From: Hippasteria phrygiana | Taxonomy: Eukaryota > Echinodermata > Asteroidea > Valvatida > Goniasteridae | Assembly (NCBI GenBank): GCA_037893225.1 | Contig: JAZGUH010000141.1 | Location: 682,001 to 746,000 of the forward strand | Direction of reading: 5' to 3' | Length of the DNA: 64,000 nt | Shown here: one piece after another, positions 56,801-64,000 of the stretch | How positions within the stretch are numbered: the first letter of the stretch is position 1 | How the letters are laid out: each line of letters opens with the position of its first letter | Notes under the pieces: generated by a model | The model's database searches: none | What the model saw: only the letters and a program-made list of their open reading frames with translations | Told to the model about the DNA's origin: nothing | Made by a program: the position numbers and the translations under genes

Positions 56801-57647
56801 TTCGGACTAATAACCCTTCGGACAAAAGATCCTTCGGACTATCGAACCTTCGGACATTCGGGCTGTCACCAAGTTGAAGCAGTGAGCTTATTATGAGAGG
56901 CGCATTCCCTCAACGTTCACCTTTTTGGGCACAGATCCGTGTCCGTGGCAATATCGGCAAACAAGTACAATAAAAGTCCACTTGAGTCCAAAACTGGAAA
57001 ACAGGCTCAAGTCCAGACTTGACTTGAGCCTGACTCCAGCCCAGTCTTGACCCTGGACTCCAGCATACTTCGTTTTAATGTCTTAATTGTCTCAGACACA
57101 CATTCGGACTCGGCCGAAACCCGACTCATCGAGTCCAGGCATGATTCCCAAGACCATTATGACAAGAATAGAAATATTCTGGAATCCAGCTTCATCAGGT
57201 CTACGTTCGAGCCAGAGCTCTATAATTTCACGAACCTGCTAAGCACAAACATTTGCTTAGCATAAAAAAGACCTCCTTAGTAAAAACAGGATTACCAACC
57301 AAACATTCATATTTTATATGTTGTGACTGCTATTCAGCTGTTTGCTTAGCATGAAAATCATATGGAGTTTTGGCTGGTAATGTGCTTACTGAGCAAGACT
57401 TTTTTGTGCTAATCAAATTTTTGGACCCTGATTTGAGCTCTGGTCTAGCTTTGGGCTCCCAGTGGAAGTCCACTATTTCGCTGTTTGGGAATCGGATCCT
57501 GATTGACTCCCTGTCTCACTGGAAGCAAGACATCCTCATGTGAATGCTCACCTGTATAAAGAGGGCAATTATTGCTATACCATTGTCTCTTCCCATAGCT
57601 TCCTCTACTGTGTCGTACAGCTGGCTGTTCCAGTGAATGAGGTGCAA
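44763..57647 (-). CDS. CA8: Carbonic anhydrase-related protein VIII-like gene, C-terminal five exons
   Basis: Five exons (57647-57552, 53986-53924, 47455-47404, 46365-46253, 44897-44763) join in frame to 459 nt, which is 152 residues and a stop. Introns are 3565, 6468, 1038 and 1355 bp, all GT-AG. The product matches the C-terminal half of alpha-carbonic anhydrases. Phrases diagnostic for CA8 are [38 protein letters not shown] and NFRPTQPL. Vertebrate CA8 (about 290 aa) lacks enzyme activity because one zinc-binding His is Arg. It binds the IP3 receptor and lowers its IP3 affinity. Residue 2 here is the third zinc ligand (His119 in CA II numbering). The Thr199-Thr200 pair is intact (residues 85-86). 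The exon with the His94/His96 positions is not in the window and should lie beyond 64000, so catalytic competence cannot be judged. The assignment to CA8 rather than another alpha-CA is confident. Confidence 0.94.
45051..45550 (-). repeat. 50-unit 10-bp minisatellite in the last CA8-like intron
   Basis: Plus-strand units, in order: five GTATCTGGYC, 25 AAACCCGGCC, one AAAGCCGGCC, one AAACCCGGTC, then 18 AAACCTGGYC. It starts 153 bp upstream of the terminal exon in gene orientation. Long open frames on both strands (for example 45048-45632 and 44876-45412) are by-products: every frame of one strand spells the same decapeptide. Confidence 0.98.
45551..46252. repeat. Degenerate GACTCGG-rich stretch in the last intron
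   Basis: Imperfect repeats of ACTCGG/GGACTNGGAC recur irregularly at about 45670-46020. Similar GACTC-rich patches occur at 14.3 and 57.0 kb. Confidence 0.45.
46253..46365 (-). CDS. CA8: CA8-like exon with the SLTTPPC segment
   Basis: Acceptor CCCACCCAG, donor ACGCAG then GTAATG; 113 bp, entering in phase 1 and leaving in phase 0. It encodes [19 protein letters not shown] and then the [11 protein letters not shown] motif. Thr at CA II position 199 and Trp at 209 are kept. Thr at 200 is kept where vertebrate CA8 has Ile. Confidence 0.96.
46650..46994. mobile_element. Inverted-repeat element in an intron
   Basis: AAGAGGATGTTGATTGCTGA at 46650-46669 has a perfect inverted copy at 46975-46994. 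The interior, about 300 bp, contains most of a 103-codon minus-strand frame with no recognised domain. Confidence 0.65.
47404..47455 (-). CDS. CA8: CA8-like small exon
   Basis: 52 bp; acceptor TTTCTCATTCTAG, donor GCCAG then GTAAGA. It encodes [17 protein letters not shown] plus the first base of the next Asp codon. It aligns with the short GKS...P..F.P..LLP exon of the family. Too short to find by open-frame length alone. Confidence 0.9.
47456..53010. other. Large CA8-like intron, mostly unique
   Basis: No other exon is seen. It includes TACCGGTA (48183-48190), three TAGGCCTA (49123, 51900, 52960), a 23-G run (51427-51449) and a GC-richer unique block at 50590-51060. The frames at 49449-49766 and 51380-51706 look like chance. 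Confidence 0.45.
52568..52683. repeat. Near-perfect 116-nt hairpin
   Basis: The left arm GGAGAAACGAC...TGGACATTCTTTGATTGG pairs with 52630-52683 apart from one bulged base and two short mismatches. An apical stem GGACGC/GCGTCC closes a GAA loop. It lies inside a CA8-like intron. Confidence 0.85.
53011..53226. mobile_element. Right half of the 59.0-kb CACTG element
   Basis: It aligns with 59465-59658 over about 200 bp (ATGGTCAAGAAAGTGTATTT, TTTCTGATTGGTCGTG, ACATGCTTTTCACCGTAAAA). It ends GGGAATTTTTTACAGTG. The left half is missing. Confidence 0.75.
53227..53923. other. Intron sequence downstream of the 63-bp exon
   Basis: CpG-rich patch at 53390-53680. Competing frames on both strands, none supported. 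Confidence 0.35.
53924..53986 (-). CDS. CA8: CA8-like 63-bp exon
   Basis: Acceptor TTTTCGTGTCTTGCAG, donor TCCAAG then GTGCGTG; phase 0 at both ends. It encodes [21 protein letters not shown], equivalent to the family segment after the ALF(V/I)Q strand. A longer 190-codon open frame spans it and should not be read as one exon. Confidence 0.95.
54536..54820. mobile_element. Compact GTTTAGCGTC element preceded by a 21-C run
   Basis: A C run (54536-54556) is followed at 54564 by GTTTAGCGTCGTG. The inverted end AACGCTAAAC closes at 54820. The element is 257 bp and is the uninterrupted relative of 19490-20332. Confidence 0.65.
54821..56093. other. Intron sequence
   Basis: AT-rich. The 130-codon plus frame at 55340-55732 lies opposite the gene and has no recognised domain. 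TAGGCCTA at 55948-55955. Confidence 0.4.
56094..56870. mobile_element. Large fold-back element built of TTCGGACTA/TAGTCCGAA units
   Basis: Left half: dozens of TAGTCCGAA, GGTTCG and AATAAGG motifs. Right half: the same in inverted orientation. The switch is at about 56520 (AATAAG then CTTATTGTCAATTCGGAC). Outer ends GGTGTCCGCCCGATTGTCC and GGACATTCGGGCTGTCACC are inverted with a few mismatches. No coding capacity. Confidence 0.85.
56930..57120. repeat. GAGTCCA/TGGACTC-rich segment
   Basis: Short GAGTCCA, GACTTGAG and GGACTC units in both orientations, similar to 14.3 and 45.7 kb. Confidence 0.4.
57225..57425 (+). repeat. CTGCTTAGCA-type dispersed repeat, copy 3
   Basis: ATTTCACGAACCTGCTAAGCA start, repeated TTGCTTAGCA, and GGTAATGTGCTTACTGAGCA. 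It aligns with 40824-41085. It lies close to the donor of the CA8-like exon at 57552. Confidence 0.6.
57552..57647 (-). CDS. CA8: CA8-like exon with a zinc-ligand His
   Basis: Acceptor TTTTTTCGTTGCAG, donor TATACAG then GTGAGC; 96 bp, phase 0 at both ends. It encodes [20 protein letters not shown] and ends [10 protein letters not shown]. The His in L-H-L corresponds to the third zinc ligand of alpha-CAs; HW and ALF are core strand residues. It is the most upstream exon in this window. Confidence 0.96.
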
Positions 57648-59002
57648 CTGCAACGAAAAAACAAAACAAGTGTCAATCCCTACAAGGATATAGTTTACCC
57701 GGATGGGAAATTATTTACCAGCTGAGTAGGATGAGACGTTGAATGGATGCTTAAGGACACATGCAATGGGTATACCAATTCTACTTGTTTTTTACGTTAT
57801 TACCCCTGTTACAAAAATACGAACATGATCTAAATGCCGGTTTTCACTTGAAGTAAAAAAGAAGATGGTAGTTTCCACGTTTAAATGACGACCTTCCATC
57901 AGTCAATGCAACATGGCGTTATATATTTAGTAATGAAACTCCTTGTGAAAAGGACATACGAGCAATACTAAAATCAATCCTTCAAAAAAGCCAACCAGAA
58001 GAAAAATTTGTTACTAATGGAGTCCGAATGAGCTGTTTAAGATGAATCCAAATCTTACATTGAACTTATACTGGACGTATAAAAATAAGCTGGACTCGCA
58101 ATACGTCTTATATATACAGTTGTGTGACTATAGTACGCAGTGATTAACGTGTACTATTGAGAACGAGGATGAAACGAGATTGTAAGTAAACATGGGGACA
58201 AGGTTGTCAAACGTATTGTTTTCGGCACGTTATAAGATGGCTTCAACTGCACGGACGTATTGCGAGTCCAAATTATTTATACCTCCGACGCGTGTTTAAA
58301 CCTCAGTATATGGCATTATAATCATATCTTGTTGGGACTACTTCGGGTTTGAAAATCGTCTTTGGATTGAAAAGTGAAACGCAGATTTGCCAAGAATGAC
58401 TTAAACTTGTAAGCCGGCTTTCCAGATTAAACTCAAAGCAAATAAAAAATATATGCCTAAAAGTCGTGATGTACTTGGTGGTCAAGTTTCGACCATAGCT
58501 GCATTTGTTCCAAAGACAGAATTGTGCTGCTGTTTTATTATTTGCATTTGACAGTAAATGAGGAATTATATCAATGTATTCCATTTTCTCGGCATTGCGG
58601 TCATTAGAAAAATCCAAAGAATACAGGTATTGCAAAACTGGATGCACATTCTTGCCAATCAAAAATAAAACATCTCGTCCTTGACATCCAGTATAATCAA
58701 TCGTGATCAATAATTATGACAAACATTGTGACATTTAAAAAGGTGAAGGAAACTTAGCCCTGGTAATTAAATAAATAGGAATTATTGACGTACATCCGCT
58801 ATACAAACAGAAAGAAAACAAAAACAAACTTGTGGCACAGTAAAACGAAATAGATTGATCAACGTGGCATACTGTACATTAACTCGGCAACGCGATCCCT
58901 ATAAAATGAATCACATTTTATTTCTAAATTAGTAAATTTGTATTTTGTCTCATTTCTGTATTAAGGATAATTGTATAAGGAATCAAGTTGCTTTGTTTAG
59001 TA
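57648..59002. other. Presumed CA8-like intron, distal part
   Basis: No further CA exon was found here or up to 64000. I looked for the segment with the FHWG and GSEH-type motifs. The 135-codon minus frame at 58303-58710 has no recognised domain. Confidence 0.45.
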
Positions 59003-59658
59003 CACTGTAAAAAAATGCCCGTAATTTTACGGTAAATTCCCAGTAAAACGGGTTGCCAGCGAAAAACCGTAAAATTTACGGGAATTTCCCGTAAAATGTC
59101 TCTATTGAAGCCAAAACGGGAAGTGCACAGTAAATTTACAGGATTTGTAAAAGATGCGCGTCCCTTCGTGAAAACGAAAATCTCAGTTGACCTACTTTTA
59201 CGCCTTTCCGCCGTGCCGTTTTGTACGCGTTCAAGGGGCAGGCATGTTCGCGTCTCTTCATGAAAACGCAAAATGCAATTATCGAGATGCCTGCCCCTTG
59301 CATCATTAATGTAATTTGGAAATTAATGATGTTTTGCTTGCAGAAACATGTCAAAATGGTTAAATACAGTGTTTTAAAGCAAAATAGTGAAAAAATCAAA
59401 ATCGGAAAAATTGTCATTTTTGACACGCGTTTCTCTTCGTGAAAACGGTGATAAATTGTTTGAATAAAACATATTATGGTCAAGAAAGTGTATTTTTTGA
59501 GCAAACATGGCAATTTAACCTGACTTTTGTGAACACAAATTTCCTTATTTCTGATTGGTCGTGAAATTGCTACGGTTTTTCCCGTAAAATGCAGCGCGCA
59601 GTCCATATTCACCATTTACATGCTTTTCACCGTAAAAATACGGGAATTTTCTACAGTG
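59003..59658. mobile_element. TA-CACTG element with complex palindromic ends
   Basis: CACTGTAAAAAAATGCCCGT on the left and GGGAATTTTCTACAGTG on the right are inverted, with TA outside both. Subterminal ACGGTAAA/TTTACCGT motifs repeat. The 656-bp interior gives rise to the spurious minus frames 58924-59271 and 59136-59615. Its right third is repeated at 53011-53226. Confidence 0.8.
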
Positions 59659-59866
59659 TAAAATGACAAATAAAAACTCGATAAGCCCAGTGTACATTTT
59701 ATAATAGGCATATACCGTAGCTTTTCAAAGCTTATTAGTTCCGGCAGTCTGGACCACGCGCAGGACACGATTGTATATGACGTGGAAACCATCATGTATC
59801 GTCTCCACACTCCGATTTACCCATAATTCTCTCTATCACAGACGGCCTGGCAACATAAAATAACCA

Positions 59867-60262
59867 TTAAAGGGACTTTGCATCGGGATTTTTATGACAT
59901 GAATACGAGTAGAACAAGGTTATTTCCACGTTACTATAAATTTCCAGTTCCTTTATAGCAATTTTTTTTATAGTAATTACACAATTTTCTATGTTAAAAT
60001 GAGGAAAAACATGTGTTGTGGAGTCTCCAAAGCATTGCGTACCACAAATCTCAACCACTGACTTTTCATGGATAAGGTCCCATGTTTTAGTTAATTTCCA
60101 TATAAGCTCCGTTGCAGTCTAATTTTAACCAACATTTCTTGATGCATCGTTGATTTAAGAAAAAGTAATTTCTACGCTATTATTATGCTCTTTTAACAAA
60201 GAATTCTTCTTTAATCTGCAAAATCAAAACTAGCGCCCTCTTGCATAGGACTCGGATGCAAA
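59867..60262 (+). mobile_element. TTAAAGGGAC-type repeat, copy 2
   Basis: Colinear with 25818-26262, lacking the TACCGGTA and TAGGCCTA insertions of that copy. Ends near TAGCGCCCTCTTGCATAG. Confidence 0.75.
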
Positions 60263-62371
60263 GATTACAAAATAATTGAAAACTACCACCATCCTGCTCG
60301 CAATGCTGCAAGATAAACGGTTTACTGTGTGAAATGAGTTACTTTATTGCACGGTCCCTCTTATGAAATGTATAAAACGCTCTACGCAATCAATCATGAT
60401 TGTATAGAAGATAATTCAATGATAAAATATGCTTATGTTAATGACATCAGCAATTGCATCTTAATATCATATTTCGTGAGGAATCATTGGACTTTTATTA
60501 ATTCTGTAGAAACGTGTAGTCTTTTATCTGCATTTGCATTCACTGCAGTCGGAAAGGTTAGGCCAATGTTGAGTTAAAAGTGCCCGAAGAGGGCAAAAGT
60601 TCAGACGGATTCAATTTTTTCAAAAAGTCCCGTTCTCGCGGGGTAGCTATAGCAACGATGCGTCAATATCGGCTTCACTTTTGGCCGTAAAGGTTGTGTT
60701 GGTTTTCGAAAAATGCATCTGAAAATGCCAAAAGGTTTCCATTTCTTCGCGTTGTGCGAAGATGGCCTTTTTATTGTATACACTGTCTCAACATGAAAGC
60801 TATTGGCTCAACAAACCGAGTTTAGCGAGCATCCAGGAAAATGTCATTCTACTTTTGAGGGATGACAATCTGTGGCGAAATCGATTTCATAACACCGCTC
60901 CAGCCTATCGGTTGAGCGGTGTTTGTTTCTGTTGCACCCTAACCTTTAACACAAACAGCTCCCCTAAATCTTTCAATCTGTACCCGGCCGGAAGCTTGGG
61001 CTGAATGGGTGTTGAAATTGTAATCGCAGAACTGTTTGGCTTTTTGCGCAAGTCCTTTCTGGTCAAAATGTCAAGTCCTTTGCGCTGACGAAGCCGAGCA
61101 TTCGTTGCGAGCGAGGATTGTAAATTATCTCATCAGAACCACTAAACTGCCTGCCCTTAATTTGCTAGATCACCATGGGTGACAACTATTGGCATGCCTG
61201 CTACAAATCTCCCCCGAAACTGTTTTCAAAACATTGTCAAGTCTGAGGAGTTGATACTAGGTCTATTTGGGTGAGCTGGGATGGTAAACAGGCTCGTCAG
61301 AGCCGGGGTCCTCTGAAAGAAGCGGCTTCATGGGCCCGTTCACAACATGGATTCCTTCCCCCAACTGTGCTGCTATGTCAGCGGGTCTAGTCATTCACTG
61401 TCACGTCACTCAGCCTTCACAAACTTCTCCTTCGGTCAATGTTTTTTAATTTTGTTTTTTTGTGGCTTGTTGTTTGCAATAACCCGTCGCGATATACAGG
61501 TGTGCGGAAACCCTCCAACTCGTTCCTTGTTTTGCTTTTGTCAATTGTGCAAGTTTCCAAACGAATCGGCATTATTAAGTAATAACCTTTTTTTTTTAAA
61601 GTCCTCTCACGCAATTCAACAAGAATGCCCACTTGAACAACTGCTGGTTGTACATTGTTCCCTGTCCCATCCAAACATAAACAGGTTGTTTTGCTGACGG
61701 AAAAATCCACTTCAAAAATGAATCGTTTGGTTCGATGGCGGAGTAGAACATAAGCAAAGGCAGGCCACGACAAAAGATCAAGGTTTGTGAATCCCGCCCC
61801 AAGTGGCTCCCGCGCTTTTTGTAGCAGACGACCGGAACGCCGTGAATGCAGCGCTATTATTGCTGGAGCACCGGGGATGTGGTTGAAGTGATTCCAGGTG
61901 GCATCAACCACCAATCATTTTTTCTTTTCCCAATAACCATCTGCTATAAGAAACACTTAATTCTCACGGCACTTTAAAAAAAGTTTGTGGGGGGGGAAAC
62001 AATATTTGCGTATGTATATTAAACAACTGAACTCGTTGCCAATGGCTAAATTGCGTCAACGTATTTTCCAATAGAAAACTCAGAAGAGTGTATAATAAAC
62101 AAATACATAAACAGGCATAAGTAGGCCCTAAATAATAAAGAAACTATCCAACTTTAAGTACCCATACCAAAACAACGCTTGTAACGTCACAAAGACGAAT
62201 TGACAAAAATCTATAGTGTACAAAAACAAGGCGCGACATCAGCATAATGTGTCATGGGCATGTAATTCTTTAACGATTTCTCATAGGGTCCAATCGCTGA
62301 TCATTTTGAAAGTCCAATTCACGGTCTTACAGCTGTAAGTTAAGATTAGGAGTAAGCACAGTGACCAGCCC
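60263..62371. other. Non-coding stretch
   Basis: No accepted exon. A 10-bp stem hairpin AACACCGCTC/GAGCGGTGTT lies at 60891-60923. The 165-codon minus frame at 61417-61914 has no domain. Confidence 0.4.
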
Positions 62372-62517
62372 ATGACACGTCATCATGCAAACCTAGACAC
62401 TATGTTGTATGTCCAACAAAAGCCGGCCGCCGCAGCAATTGTGGGTATAATCAACACAAATTGTCTTGGCAACATTGTAAATGTTATTGACACTGTAACT
62501 TATCCAGCAAAATCACC

Positions 62518-62764
<247 letters not shown>

Positions 62765-62814
62765 CATTTATCACCGTAACGATTGCCATAATGTGTACTC
62801 GTTGCTATCATCGG

Positions 62815-62945
62815 TAATAATTATCATCATTGTCACAACTGTCAGTATATATTACCCCCGTTGTCACAATCGTCACTCTTGCCAGTTGTCACAATCGTCA
62901 CTATTGTTATTGTTGCCACAATTATCACAACTATCATTATTGTTA
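62815..62945 (+). repeat. Degenerate ATC/ATT/GTC trinucleotide repeat
   Basis: Interspersed TCATCATT, GTTGTCACAATCGTCACT (twice, about 62860 and 62886) and TATTGTTATTGTTG units follow the CAG tract. Confidence 0.7.
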
Positions 62946-64000
62946 TACCACTATCAAGTTTGCCTGTACATATTCCCCTTCACCTGACGATCTTTCCTGC
63001 TTCAAGGGGAACGTTAATTCCTACCTCTTGTGTCTTTCATTTTTTTTTATAGCTCCGTAACTGGCTTTTAGCCTTGTTCGGGGCGAACTTGCATTAAAGA
63101 AACAAAAACAGAACGAGACGTAAGATGTGTTTGTGGACAAACACAGAGCTGTTTCGTTACGTAATCGGTACGTGAAGTCTGAACGATCGAGGATTTGGAA
63201 AGAACTCGATCGTACGTGAAGTATGACTCGTGGCAAGACAGCCAAGATAATTCTAAGCACAATCACATTGACCGAGTGAGAATATGAACTAAGTGAATTC
63301 CATCAAGGCAAAAGGCAGCCCCACTTTCCCATGAAGAAACAAACCACACAGCCCGGGCCCGTGTATAGCACGCACTGCGAGGGAACTGACTTTTAATAAC
63401 TTATATTTTTTCCACTGCAACATCCCGCAAGCAACGGGGGGAAGAAATTACGGAGCTGCGCTCACGTTCGATCCTCGAGTATTCAATAAAACACTGCCAT
63501 ATATCCCCTGGTCTTGCCTGCAACTATCTGGCGCACAATATTAACACTGCCCCAGTCCTGTGTTCCAATTAGATCTACAAGTGTATACGGCCGTATAGCG
63601 AGCTATGAAATCATAATAGGAACAGACAGCAAATATTACATGTTGTTCTACTGACTTGCACTTGTTGCCCTAAGGGAAGAGAGAGTAAGAGAAGGAACAT
63701 GAACTTTTGGTTTAGGGAGCGACAAAGAAAATTACTGGGTGAGGTAAAGTACGGGCCCCGCTAGATACAGAGGACTGGAGAGGGGAGGTTTGTAGGACTC
63801 TTGATGAACTGCCACTGTGATTAAACAAATGTGGTGCAGTACCGTCCGTGCTTTCGGGAATCACCGTGAAAATAATTTTTCAAACTGAATCGCCAATTTG
63901 CACGCGTTTAATAAGTTATGGGTTTTCCATTGAGTTTCCACAAAACCAACGACCGACAAGTAACACCTTTATTAATTAATAAGTTTGAAATTTTGAACGC
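62946..64000. other. Right-edge non-coding stretch
   Basis: No exon recognised. If the CA8-like gene continues, this is its intron or 5' region. GC-richer and unique from about 63300. Confidence 0.4.

Noticed and set aside
58924..59615. Two overlapping minus frames of 115 and 159 codons
   Set aside because: They lie mostly within the TA-CACTG element at 59003-59658 and show no transposase motif.

Overview
This window looks like nuclear DNA from a marine invertebrate deuterostome, most plausibly an echinoderm. The grounds are split genes with GT-AG introns, low gene density, roughly 40 percent GC, many short terminal-inverted-repeat (TIR) elements and tRNA-derived SINEs, and an extreme excess of the 8-mer TAGGCCTA, which I recall (not checked) as typical of echinoderm sequence. 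There are no operons, ribosome binding sites or CRISPR arrays. Almost all open frames longer than 60 codons are chance frames or lie inside repeats.

The best supported gene is on the minus strand at the right: the last five coding exons of an alpha-carbonic anhydrase of the CA8 (carbonic anhydrase-related protein VIII) type. In transcript order they are 57647-57552, 53986-53924, 47455-47404, 46365-46253 and 44897-44763. They join in frame with consensus splice sites into 152 residues plus a stop. The N-terminal half should lie beyond base 64000. Its introns hold a 50-unit 10-bp minisatellite (45051-45550), a near-perfect 116-bp hairpin (52568-52683), a large fold-back element (56094-56870) and several MITE-like elements. 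A (CAG)66 tract (62565-62762) lies in its presumed upstream intron.

The second recognisable coding region is a THAP-domain frame on the plus strand (4900-5433). It keeps the zinc ligands but has lost the otherwise invariant Pro26 and Trp36. At the far left, two 140-bp copies (968-1107, 2159-2298) are identical and nearly coincide with a candidate minus-strand exon. Two other possible exons (20521-20626 and 36671-36781) are weak.

The rest, about 6-44 kb, is intergenic or intronic and made of repeats. It holds a five-copy TTAA-ended MITE family (7.2, 18.0, 22.0, 25.6 and 35.5 kb), a decayed mariner with remnant transposase (11.8-12.5 kb), tRNA-headed SINEs (3.2, 11.4, 15.0, 36.2 kb), a hAT-like element (24.8 kb), TA-flanked CACTG elements (28.5, 59.0 kb), a 158-bp family with perfect 14-bp TIRs (20.0, 43.7, 44.1 kb) and perfect hairpins (31.3 kb). 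Unique, more GC-rich blocks (for example 17.2-17.6, 32.0-33.9, 39.8-40.2, 42.7-43.1, 50.6-51.1 kb) could be regulatory.

The most unusual signal runs across the whole window. TAGGCCTA occurs at least 23 times by eye count, against about one expected. Where copies of one repeat family can be compared, the 8-mer appears as a 6-bp insertion at a TA dinucleotide. TACCGGTA (7 copies) behaves the same way in the one comparison available. This resembles excision footprints of TA-targeting transposons or an uncharacterised micro-insertion process.
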